Part shown: positions 19,265 through 26,568 of the stretch, one piece after another
Layout of the letters: each line of letters starts with the position of its first letter
How positions within the stretch are numbered: position 1 is the stretch's first letter
Source of the DNA: Planctomycetota bacterium
GTDB lineage: Bacteria > Planctomycetota > UBA1135 > GCA-002686595
Direction of reading: 5' to 3'
NCBI GenBank assembly: GCA_028278425.1
Contig: JANQEJ010000216.1
Coordinates: 1-36,422, forward strand
Length of the DNA: 36,422 nt
Notes under the pieces: generated by a model
Seen by the model: only the letters and a program-made list of their open reading frames with translations
Told to the model about the DNA's origin: nothing
Database searches by the model: none
Translations under genes and position numbers: made by a program

Positions 19265-20692
19265 CTACCTCCGCTCCGCCAGCCAGCCGCGAACGCGTGC
19301 GTCGAACGCATCGACGTCCATTCCGAGCACCTCTTCGATCACCTGGGCCTGCGGTGCGCTTCGCTCCCCGATGCGGCGCAGGAGCTCCGGCGTCTCGTCC
19401 GGCCGCCCCTCGAGCAAGTAGGCCGCGATCACGTACGAGAAGAGCAGCTCCTCCGAGGTTAGCGCGTTCACGTTCTTGTTGAGGAAGGACCTGAACGACG
19501 GGCGTTCGTCGCGCTGGAACATCAGGTGCGCCTCGTTCATCCAGTTCGTCGCCTTGTCGTAGAGCCGCGCGCGGAACTCGTCGTCCTTCTTCTTCGGCAG
19601 GTACCGCGACGGCTGCGCGAACCAGTTCAGCCGCGTGCCGACGACGTTGCGCGCCAGGTAGAGCCCGAAGCCCTCGTGGACCCAGCCCTGCTTCGTGTCG
19701 AGGTCGAAGGCGTCGCGCAGGAGCCAGTTGAGCGAGATCCGCACGATGCCGTCGACGCGCTGCTCGACGTTGTTCGCCCAGTGGCAGAAGTCGCCGGTGT
19801 GGGGGATGCCGGCGCCCTCGACGCGCTCGAGGAAGGCGCGGTCCGTCGCGGTGAGGTCCGGGTGGTTGAGGAGCAGCGTTTCCTTCTCGGCCGGATCCGC
19901 GAGCAGGAAGATGCGGAAGGTCTTCGGATAGGCCGCCTCGACGCCGAGCGCGCCGTTGAAGAGCTCGCGCGCGGCGTGCACGGCGTTCGCCGTGTCGAGC
20001 GCTTCCCTCTCCTCGCCGGTGGTGTAGACGCGCAGGAGCGGCGTCGACCAGGCGGAGGTCCAATCGACGCTGAGCTCCTGGCTCGGCGTCAGGCGCTCGG
20101 GCCGCGGCGCGCCTTCGCGCCCGGCCTGCACGAGGGCCTTCATCGCCGGCCGTCGCTTCTTGCCCGACGCGGTTTCGGGCATCACCCAGCGGTCGCCGAG
20201 CTTCACCTCGCCGCGGATCGCGCGAACGCGCGGGTCGTCGGGGTCGATCGCCAGGATCTCGTTCAGCACGAGCTCGCGGTCGGCGGGGGAAAGGCCCTCC
20301 GAATGCTCGTCCAGCAGGTCGAGCAACCCGTCGCGGAACGGCGTGACCGCCTCGCCCCAGCGCTTCGGCACCTCCGCCAGGTGCTCGTCGCTGCGGTTCT
20401 TCGGCGGACGCCGCGAATTCCCCTCGATCCACTTGCCCGTCTTGTTCTTGCGGTGCCCGAGGCCCTTGTGCGCCGCCGCGTGGTTCGGGTCGTACTCGAG
20501 GATCAACCGCCAGGCCCGGTCGCGCTCGCCGTAGAGCTTGCTCTTCGTACACCACTCGGCGAACTCCTCGAGCCGCGTCACGAGGGCCGTCTCCAGCTCG
20601 GCTCGCGCCTCGGCGTAGCCGGCCGCCGGATCCCCGCCGTCCTGGGCCGCCGCCCACAGCGGGATCGTGAGCAGCCAAGTCAAGATGAGCAT
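19265..20692 (-). CDS. Secreted protein resembling a degenerate peptidase-MA-like metallopeptidase
   Basis: A 475-residue protein with signal peptide LILTWLLTIPLWAAAQ. I choose the ATG at 20692, with AGAGGAGAGG upstream, over the in-frame ATG at 20728, which would put 12 charged residues before the signal. The N-terminal part (about residues 20-180) looks helical and TPR-like (AWRLILEYDPNHAAAHKGLG, LNEILAIDPDDPRVRAIRGEV). The C-terminal half carries GIVRISLNWLLRDAF, then GWVHEGFGLYLAR. This fits the WxxEGxAxY end of a gluzincin site, but the expected HExxH is SLNWL, so zinc binding should be lost. It precedes and is probably co-transcribed with the paralogue-like gene at 18061. It is divergent from the FGE-like gene, with an inverted repeat at 20720-20743 between them. 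Confidence 0.82.
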   Translation of the reverse strand: MLILTWLLTIPLWAAAQDGGDPAAGYAEARAELETALVTRLEEFAEWCTKSKLYGERDRAWRLILEYDPNHAAAHKGLGHRKNKTGKWIEGNSRRPPKNRSDEHLAEVPKRWGEAVTPFRDGLLDLLDEHSEGLSPADRELVLNEILAIDPDDPRVRAIRGEVKLGDRWVMPETASGKKRRPAMKALVQAGREGAPRPERLTPSQELSVDWTSAWSTPLLRVYTTGEEREALDTANAVHAARELFNGALGVEAAYPKTFRIFLLADPAEKETLLLNHPDLTATDRAFLERVEGAGIPHTGDFCHWANNVEQRVDGIVRISLNWLLRDAFDLDTKQGWVHEGFGLYLARNVVGTRLNWFAQPSRYLPKKKDDEFRARLYDKATNWMNEAHLMFQRDERPSFRSFLNKNVNALTSEELLFSYVIAAYLLEGRPDETPELLRRIGERSAPQAQVIEEVLGMDVDAFDARVRGWLAERR

Positions 20693-20719
20693 CCCCGCCT
20701 CTCCTCTGCCGTTCTTGGG

Positions 20720-20743
20720 GCGGAGCACCTGCCAGCTCCGCCG
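20720..20743. promoter_or_regulatory. Perfect 8-bp inverted repeat in a divergent intergenic region
   Basis: GGCGGAGC (20720-20727) and GCTCCGCC (20736-20743) are exact inverted copies with an 8-base loop ACCTGCCA. It lies 28 bases upstream of the minus-strand start at 20692 and 78 bases upstream of the plus-strand start at 20821. It could be an operator or an mRNA hairpin of either gene. GC-rich DNA makes such repeats fairly frequent, so confidence in a function is low. Confidence 0.35.
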
Positions 20744-20820
20744 GAAGCGCGGCCAGTGTACTCGCTTTTTCGGCGTAGTTCTCCGGATCCGCGGGACTGG
20801 TTCTCTCCGGAGGCCAATAC

Positions 20821-22158
20821 ATGAACCGCACAGCCAGCTTTGTATCGGGAGCGTTCTTGCTCTCCGGCGTCACGTTCGCCCAGGTCAGCTTCGAATGGCA
20901 ACTCGTCGGGGACATGGGGAATCCCGGCGACGCCTTCAACCAGTTCGGGATAACGCTCACGCCGTTCTCGATGGCGAAGCACGAGGTGACCAACGCCCAG
21001 TACGCCGTCTTCCTGAACGCGAAGGCGACTCAGGGGACGAGCTTCGGGCTCTTCAACCCCGACATGGAGCTCGATCCGCGCGGCGGCATCACGCGCACGG
21101 GCAGCGGAACGCCGGGGGATCCCTACTCCTTCACCGCCAAGCCCGACTGGGCGGACAAGCCGGTCAACTTCGTGACCTTCTTCGACGCCGCGCGCTTCGT
21201 GAACTGGATGCACAACGGGCAAGGCGTGGGGGACACGGAGACGGGCGCCTACGAGCTCCTCGGCGCGTTTCCGACGGCGATCGAGCGCAGCGCCGGCGCG
21301 CGCTTCTTCCTGCCCGACGAGGACGAGTGGTACAAGGCGGGCTACTACAACCCGGGCGGCTCGCCGAGCTACACGAAGTACGCGACGCAGAGCGGCTTCC
21401 TGCCGACGGCGGCGCTCGCCACGGCGACCGGCGACGTGTCGAACCCCGGCCCGCAGGTGGCGAACTACGGCAACTTCGCCGTCTGGGGCGGCTGCGTCGG
21501 AAACCCGGTGACCGTCGGCAGCGCCGGCTCGCTCTCCGCCTACGGCTGCGCCGACATGGCGGGCAACGCCCTGGAGTGGACCGAGACGATCTTCGAGTTC
21601 TCGGGGATCAACAACCGCATCGTCCGCGGCGGGTCGTGGATCGACGTCGGCCAGGTGATGGGCAAGGACGTGCGCGTGGCCTTCGGACCGTTCTCCGACC
21701 CGTCGTGGCTCGGGTTCCGCGTCGCGCGCCAGGAGGGGAACCCCGCGCAGAGCCTGACCCTCGTCGCCGGCGCGCCGTCGATCGGGACGACCGTCACGCT
21801 CGGAATCGACAACGCCGCGGCGACGCAGGCGGTCGGCTCGCTTCCGTTCCTCGCGGTGTCGACCGCGCCGGACCCGGCCGCGCCGCACGGGGCGCTGATC
21901 CCCGGCTTCTCGATGCTCGGCGCCGGGCAGGTGGGCGAGCTCCTGATCGCCGTCGCGCCGCCGAACCCGGTGCTCACGGTCGCCGGCCCGCCGTGGGCGG
22001 GACCGGGGCAACCGGCGCCGGTCGCGGTGGCGATCCCGAACGACCCGGGCTTGATCGGTACGACGGCGCACACGCAGGGGCTCGTGTTCGACGCGAGCGC
22101 GACCTTCGGCGTGACGTTCGGGTTGACGAACGGGCTCGACCTGGTCCTGCAGCCGTAG
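20821..22158 (+). CDS. Secreted FGE/SUMF1-like protein lacking the catalytic cysteines
   Basis: A 445-residue protein with signal peptide (about residues 1-20). Residues about 25-305 have the formylglycine-generating-enzyme-like fold: FSMAKHEVTNAQYAVFLNA, PVNFVTFFDAARFVNWM, RFFLPDEDEWYKAGYYNP, MAGNALEWTE, RGGSWIDVG and SWLGFRVAR. True FGE carries two active-site cysteines between GGSW and LGFR; here that segment has none, so sulfatase activation is unlikely. The fold is also used for binding and by other enzymes. Residues about 310-445 form an extra beta-rich domain ending LTNGLDLVLQP, a type of C-terminal module that recurs, as I recall, on secreted planctomycete proteins. It directly abuts the convergent gene at 22159, with no bases between the stops. 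Confidence 0.86.
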   Translation: MNRTASFVSGAFLLSGVTFAQVSFEWQLVGDMGNPGDAFNQFGITLTPFSMAKHEVTNAQYAVFLNAKATQGTSFGLFNPDMELDPRGGITRTGSGTPGDPYSFTAKPDWADKPVNFVTFFDAARFVNWMHNGQGVGDTETGAYELLGAFPTAIERSAGARFFLPDEDEWYKAGYYNPGGSPSYTKYATQSGFLPTAALATATGDVSNPGPQVANYGNFAVWGGCVGNPVTVGSAGSLSAYGCADMAGNALEWTETIFEFSGINNRIVRGGSWIDVGQVMGKDVRVAFGPFSDPSWLGFRVARQEGNPAQSLTLVAGAPSIGTTVTLGIDNAAATQAVGSLPFLAVSTAPDPAAPHGALIPGFSMLGAGQVGELLIAVAPPNPVLTVAGPPWAGPGQPAPVAVAIPNDPGLIGTTAHTQGLVFDASATFGVTFGLTNGLDLVLQP

Positions 22159-23802
22159 TCAGTCGAGCGGGATCCGCACCTCGCGGCCCTCGGCGCGGAA
22201 CGGGAGCTCGAGGAGCAGCTCGCCATCGCCGCCGGTGACGCGCAACAGGCACGGCCCCGGCGCGACCTGCTCGCGCTGCGGGAGCATCCCGTCGAACCGC
22301 CCGCCGGCGAGGCGGTTTCCTTCCTCGTCGACGATGCGATAGTCGCGACCGTCCCAGCGCGCCGTCGGCGCGAGCACCACGGTCGTCGGGTCCACGATCA
22401 CGAGCTCCACGCCGTCGACGGAGCCGCCGCGCGTGTCGACGACGACGTTGCGCGAGACGGCGCTCGAGTTGGCGGAGCGCGCGCGGAGCACGTGCTCGCC
22501 GGCGGGGAGGTTGAGGTGGAAGCTGCCGTCCTCGGACGTGCCGTAGGAAACCAGGCTCTGCGGCGCGGCGCCTTCCTCGCCGATCTTGGCCCAGCGCAGC
22601 TTCGCGAAGCGGGCGGCGGGACCGTTCGACGTGACGACCCTTCCCTCGACGAAGCAGGTGGGGCGCTTCAGCTCGAACTCGAGCTCCGTGACCACGCCGG
22701 GCTCGAGGAGCAAGTCGTGCTCGAGCGTCTCGTACCGGGAAAAGAAGCACGTCAGCCTGCCGTGGCCCGGCGGGCAGCCTTCGAAGACGGCGACGCCGGC
22801 CTCGTCGAACTTGGGGCGCAGCAGCTCGTGGCCCGCCGTGAGCGCGACGACGCCCGAGGTGACCGGCTCACGCGTCTCGGCGTCCAGCAGGCGGAGGTGC
22901 AGCGTGGCCGCGGTCGCCCGCACGTCCTCGGGCGTCAGCACGAACTCCACGTGCGTCTCCCCGGCGGCCACCAGCTCGGTGGCGATCACGTACTGGTGCA
23001 TGACGAGGCTGACGAAGACCGGCGGGTCGACGGAGAGCGTCATGGTGCCCCAAGGGCCGATGCCTTGGGCGTCCTTGCGCAGTCCCGCGTCGCGCACGCG
23101 GCCGACCTCGTGCGGCTCGCCGCTCCAGAAGCGCCCCGGCCGGGTGAGCGTCGCCACGGCGACGAAGCGGCCGTACGCGTCGTTCAGGCCGCGCTCCTGC
23201 GCGACGACGTCGGTCTGCCGGCCGTCGGGAGTCAGGAGGTAGACCTCTAGCACGGTCGCGCGCCGCAGGACGAGATTCCGCTCGACCTCGCCGACGCCGG
23301 GCGGGATGACGACCTCCTCCACGAGCGGGTGGTGTCCCGCCGCCCGGGCGGAGACCCACCAGCGGCCGGGCGACAGGGGAGAGATGCGATAGCGACCGTC
23401 CGCGGTGAGGAGCACGGCGGAGGTCTGCTCGCCGCTCTCGCCGGTTGCGACCAGGTTCGTGCCGCTTTGGGTAAGGGGCGTGTTGTCCTCGCTGAGCAGG
23501 TAGCCGGTGAGGATGGCGGTCGCCGGCGGCGGACGCGGTCCGACCTCCGCGTCGACGACTTCGACGGAGCCCTGGGGCGGAGCCGCCCCGCCGCCGTCGG
23601 CCGACTCCGCGGCCACCGGCGTTCGCGCTGCCTCCAGGTCGCCTCGCGTGCCCGGGACTTCCTGCGGAGCTGTGCTGTTGACGTGCGGAGGCGGAGCGTT
23701 CGTCGCTACGCTACCGCGAGTCTTCCCCCCACGGGAGAGGAACACGGCGTAGAGGACGAGCCCCGCCGCAGCGACTCCGCATGCTAGTAGCCGCCTGCTC
23801 AA
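22159..23802 (-). CDS. Anchored protein with carboxypeptidase-regulatory-like domains (tandem copy 2)
   Basis: A 547-residue protein. The start appears to be TTG at 23802, eight bases after the stop of the upstream gene. It gives an N-terminal anchor (LLACGVAAAGLVLYAVFL) and no ATG or GTG precedes the anchor. A Pro/Thr/Ala-rich linker follows, then beta modules including AILTGYLLSEDNTPL, a middle region with LHLRLLDAETREPVTSGVVAL and FVEGRVVTSNGPAARFAKLRW. The C-terminal part (RNVVVDTRGGSVDGVELVIV and on) aligns by eye with the end of the upstream gene product, so the two are an old tandem duplication. It is extracytoplasmic and no enzyme domain is seen. The gene is GC-richer than its upstream paralogue. 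It shares its terminal border, without a gap, with the convergent FGE-like gene. Confidence 0.86.
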   Translation of the reverse strand: MSRRLLACGVAAAGLVLYAVFLSRGGKTRGSVATNAPPPHVNSTAPQEVPGTRGDLEAARTPVAAESADGGGAAPPQGSVEVVDAEVGPRPPPATAILTGYLLSEDNTPLTQSGTNLVATGESGEQTSAVLLTADGRYRISPLSPGRWWVSARAAGHHPLVEEVVIPPGVGEVERNLVLRRATVLEVYLLTPDGRQTDVVAQERGLNDAYGRFVAVATLTRPGRFWSGEPHEVGRVRDAGLRKDAQGIGPWGTMTLSVDPPVFVSLVMHQYVIATELVAAGETHVEFVLTPEDVRATAATLHLRLLDAETREPVTSGVVALTAGHELLRPKFDEAGVAVFEGCPPGHGRLTCFFSRYETLEHDLLLEPGVVTELEFELKRPTCFVEGRVVTSNGPAARFAKLRWAKIGEEGAAPQSLVSYGTSEDGSFHLNLPAGEHVLRARSANSSAVSRNVVVDTRGGSVDGVELVIVDPTTVVLAPTARWDGRDYRIVDEEGNRLAGGRFDGMLPQREQVAPGPCLLRVTGGDGELLLELPFRAEGREVRIPLD

Positions 23803-23810
23803 ACCACCGT

Positions 23811-25469
23811 CTAGTCTCTCCTACCTGGCCGACTCGTCAACTCGACCGTAACCGCCTCGTTCGCGAGGTTGAGAGGGTGGGTCTCGACGACGGAGCCGTT
23901 GGCGCCCAATGCCTCCAGCAGATGCGCTCCCTGAGGTAGGCGCAGCTTGCGGTCAGACCCGTCCCCAAAGGGAACGTCTTCCAGGATGAGACCGAACTCA
24001 TCGATGACGCGGACGCGGGAGAACGCAGACTCGTGTCGGGCCGTGACGGTGACGACGACGGGGTCGTGTAGCCTGATCTCGACTCCTCCTACGGAGCTCC
24101 CGGAGGCATCGACCAGCACACTCCGAGAGACCATCGGATGTTGTCGCGGTTGATCGTGGACCCGCAGCAGGTACCTGCCCGCGCGAACGGGGATCCTGAA
24201 GCTCCCGTCGTCGTACGTGAGGAACAGTCCCCGGCTCTGCACGATCACGCTTCCATCGCGCTCATCGAGCAGCGCCCGACTGAGGTGCACGCCACCGACC
24301 GGCGCGCCGCTCCGGTCGAGGACCTTGCCCTCGATCCAGAGCGCCGGCTGCACCTCGATTCTCCCGAGATCGTTCACCTCGCCCGGCAACACGGTGAAGT
24401 CCTGCTCATAGACCTCATACTCCGGTCCGTTGACGACGAGCCTTATTTGGCCGGCCGGCCAGCTCCTGATCTCGATCGGAGTCCCATCGAGGGGAATCTG
24501 CCTATGCTTCGCACCCGGACCGGTAATGGTGACCCGGCCCTGCCGGAGCTGCAATCCGCTCGTCACGTCGACAACCGTTAGACGGATCGAAGCAAGACCG
24601 GCCGCAAGCTCCGATGGCGCGAGAAGGAACTCGACGTTTGTGGCCGACGCCGGAATCGACGCACTGGACAGGTCTCGGTCGCCGAGACGCAGGACTGCCG
24701 TCACCGGTTCGTCGGCAGCGAGTTCCAAGATCCCTATCGACGATTCGGGCAGGTCGAGCCCCCTGTCGCGCAGATATGCCCGCCGGAGAAAGTGAGCATA
24801 GGGACGGGTCGCATCGGCGCCCGCCACGGCCGGTAGCGACAGGTGCGGTGCGCCCGCGAGGGCGACGGTGAGCTCGTGTTTCGCTGGTGCCCAGTCGCCG
24901 CTGTGCGGGGAGAGGTCCTTCAACGCGTCGAACAGGGGCCGGCCATCGGGGGCCAACACGTGGACCGCGACCGTTCTGATCCGCGTCAGCGTGAAGTCCC
25001 GTCGTTGCGGAGTTCGCATGACCGCCACGGTTACCGACGTCTTCTGGAATCCCAGGGCCCAGGCTTCCGCCTGCCACCGACCCGGTTGAGCCTTGAGGCG
25101 GTATCGGCCTCCACTCGCGAGCTCAGCCCGGAGCCTCCCACCGAACGGGTCCTTGAAATGGATGCTGCGGACAGGCTCATCGATCGGCATGCCGCTGTCA
25201 TCGAAGAGAACGCCGAAGACGGAGTAGTCTCCGGGCCATTCCCGGTCGGCCGGAACAGGCTCTGAGGCCGGCGCGGCCTCAACCGGCATGCGCTGTGGGA
25301 GAATCGTCGCGTCCCGGCCTTCGTCTCGGAGTCCGCCAGGCTCTCTCGTGTCGACGGACGCGTCGGTCGCGCGTATCTCCGCGTGCTCGCGGTTCGACCC
25401 CTGAGACAGGAAGTGTGCGCCAAGTAGTCCGAACGCGAGCAGCCCTAGGGCGATCGCAAGACGCTTCAT
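23811..25469 (-). CDS. Anchored protein with carboxypeptidase-regulatory-like domains (tandem copy 1)
   Basis: A 552-residue protein with signal anchor (KRLAIALGLLAFGLLGAHFL), a charged linker to about residue 75 and several beta modules: YSVFGVLFDDSGMPIDEP, TRIRTVAVHVLAPDGRPL, IRLTVVDVTSGLQLRQGRVTI, LWIEGKVLDRSGAPVGGVHLS. The C-terminal block RSVLVDASGSSVGGVEIRLH matches the same region of the downstream gene. Base composition is visibly less GC-rich than in the gene downstream despite their common origin. It is probably transcribed together with 22159-23802 (8-base gap) from the promoter candidate near 25512-25539. Function is unknown beyond a surface structural or binding role. Confidence 0.87.
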   Translation of the reverse strand: MKRLAIALGLLAFGLLGAHFLSQGSNREHAEIRATDASVDTREPGGLRDEGRDATILPQRMPVEAAPASEPVPADREWPGDYSVFGVLFDDSGMPIDEPVRSIHFKDPFGGRLRAELASGGRYRLKAQPGRWQAEAWALGFQKTSVTVAVMRTPQRRDFTLTRIRTVAVHVLAPDGRPLFDALKDLSPHSGDWAPAKHELTVALAGAPHLSLPAVAGADATRPYAHFLRRAYLRDRGLDLPESSIGILELAADEPVTAVLRLGDRDLSSASIPASATNVEFLLAPSELAAGLASIRLTVVDVTSGLQLRQGRVTITGPGAKHRQIPLDGTPIEIRSWPAGQIRLVVNGPEYEVYEQDFTVLPGEVNDLGRIEVQPALWIEGKVLDRSGAPVGGVHLSRALLDERDGSVIVQSRGLFLTYDDGSFRIPVRAGRYLLRVHDQPRQHPMVSRSVLVDASGSSVGGVEIRLHDPVVVTVTARHESAFSRVRVIDEFGLILEDVPFGDGSDRKLRLPQGAHLLEALGANGSVVETHPLNLANEAVTVELTSRPGRRD

Positions 25470-25511
25470 GGCGGCGAGGTCAGCTTCATCGAAGCAACGA
25501 TTTCCGTCTCG

Positions 25512-25560
25512 ATCCTAGCCAAGCTGCTCCCTACGGCAAGTGGTCGGCCGCAGGGAGCGG
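25512..25560 (-). promoter_or_regulatory. Candidate promoter overlapped by an imperfect inverted repeat
   Basis: On the minus strand TTGCCG (25539-25534), a 16-base spacer and TAGGAT (25517-25512) form a promoter-like pair much like that of the tRNA. A start near 25505 would give a leader of about 36 bases for the gene at 25469. A hairpin overlaps it: GCTCCCT (25526-25532) with AGGGAGC (25552-25558), one mismatch, then CGGC (25534-25537) with GCCG (25547-25550) around a 9-base loop. It may be an operator, or a terminator for the upstream gene ending at 25620. No T-run follows, so a simple rho-independent terminator is not supported. Confidence 0.4.
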
Positions 25561-25619
25561 ATGGTCGCCAGCTCGTTGCGATGGAAGGCGCGAGCGAGAC
25601 GTCGCTCTGCCCCCAAGCG

Positions 25620-26312
25620 TTAGTGGCACACCTTGAGCTCGCCCGTCGTCGAGCAGACGTAATAACCCTTGGTGATGTTGTCGCATCCGATCGAATACTC
25701 GTCGTCAGGCGCGTTGGGTAAGTCGACCGTCAGATCGCAGATGTCGTCCTTGTCTAGACAAACGAACAACTCACAGTTCGGGTCAGGGTCCACGTCGTTG
25801 GACCAACAGTCGCCGGTAGCCGTGACGCTCACCCACTGAGACGAGTTATAGGTCGTCAGCGTATGCGTACAGGGCGGAGCGCCGACGGCCATCGGCGCCG
25901 ACTCCTGGCCGCGCACGAGCGCCACGATCAGGGCCTGCGGCGTCTCGTCGACCTGACCCCACTGAGGAACATCGATAACGTACTTCGTGGACGCCGCGCC
26001 AACTTCCACGACGACCTTGTTCGCTCCTGTCCCCGCGGGAACGAGAGAGCTTGCTCCCGCGTCTCCGGCGAGCCTGTCCCAGTCGCCCGAGTAGGCGATG
26101 CCCTGCACGAAGTTCCTGTTGAAGACCAGACGTTGAACCGCACCGCCGTCGCGCTCGCCGGGAATCTCGACGACCGCTGACGACTCGGCTGCGGGCGAGA
26201 AGGATGACGCGCGTGCTTGTGTGTCCTCACCGGTTGAGTCGCGGTTTGGCCCCGACCCGAGACGTCCCGTCACCAAGACACAGCCCATGCAAACCAACAC
26301 GAATGACTTCAT
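25620..26312 (-). CDS. Small Cys-rich secreted protein, unrecognised
   Basis: A 230-residue protein with signal peptide (about residues 1-17, MKSFVLVCMGCVLVTG). Residues about 55-130 are a hydrophobic beta-rich region, including VVEIPGERDGG, LVFNRNFVQGIAYSG and KVVVEVGAASTKYVIDV. Residues about 143-230 contain eight cysteines (PPCTH, GDCWS, PNCELFVCLDKDDIC, IGCDN, YVCSTTG, KVCH at the end), which should form disulfides outside the cytoplasm. An acidic run DVDPDPNCELFVCLDKDD could bind calcium. I recognise no family. The region is less GC-rich than most of the window. It stands between the tandem beta-module pair and a 256-base gap, on the same strand as both. The start ATG at 26312 has GAGAG upstream. 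Confidence 0.7.
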   Translation of the reverse strand: MKSFVLVCMGCVLVTGRLGSGPNRDSTGEDTQARASSFSPAAESSAVVEIPGERDGGAVQRLVFNRNFVQGIAYSGDWDRLAGDAGASSLVPAGTGANKVVVEVGAASTKYVIDVPQWGQVDETPQALIVALVRGQESAPMAVGAPPCTHTLTTYNSSQWVSVTATGDCWSNDVDPDPNCELFVCLDKDDICDLTVDLPNAPDDEYSIGCDNITKGYYVCSTTGELKVCH

Positions 26313-26568
26313 AGCTCTACTCTCACTTTCAAAAACAAGACGCCCACCGAAGCGTGGACACCGACCATTAGCGCTGAACCGAAGCTGTCTCGCCAGGGTC
26401 TTTCCGGTGGCATTCGAGGCTAGCGGACCGAAGTTGTGGATGGCCCGCGCTCGCGCCTCCGTAGGGTGTTCCGTCCTCGAGCCTTACCCGCGAGTAGGCG
26501 CTGGGTCGACCAAACCGAGGTGAGGACAAGAGGCAAGGTCGTCGCGCCGCGATGGCTTTCCAGGACCG
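26313..26568. other. 256-base intergenic region without a supported gene
   Basis: It separates the end of the DUF3604 gene (stop at 26569) from the start of the Cys-rich gene (26312), both on the minus strand. It is AT-richer near 26313-26340 (a run TTTCAAAAACAAG), where the leader of the Cys-rich gene must lie. Short open frames here run across known genes and show no start signals. I see no RNA gene or clear terminator. Confidence 0.5.

Noticed and set aside
20821..22158. Active formylglycine-generating enzyme for sulfatases
   Set aside because: Both catalytic cysteines are missing and no sulfatase gene is nearby.
25524..25560. Rho-independent terminator of the Cys-rich gene
   Set aside because: The hairpin is real but no T-run follows on the minus strand and it overlaps a promoter-like pair; kept as a regulatory candidate instead.
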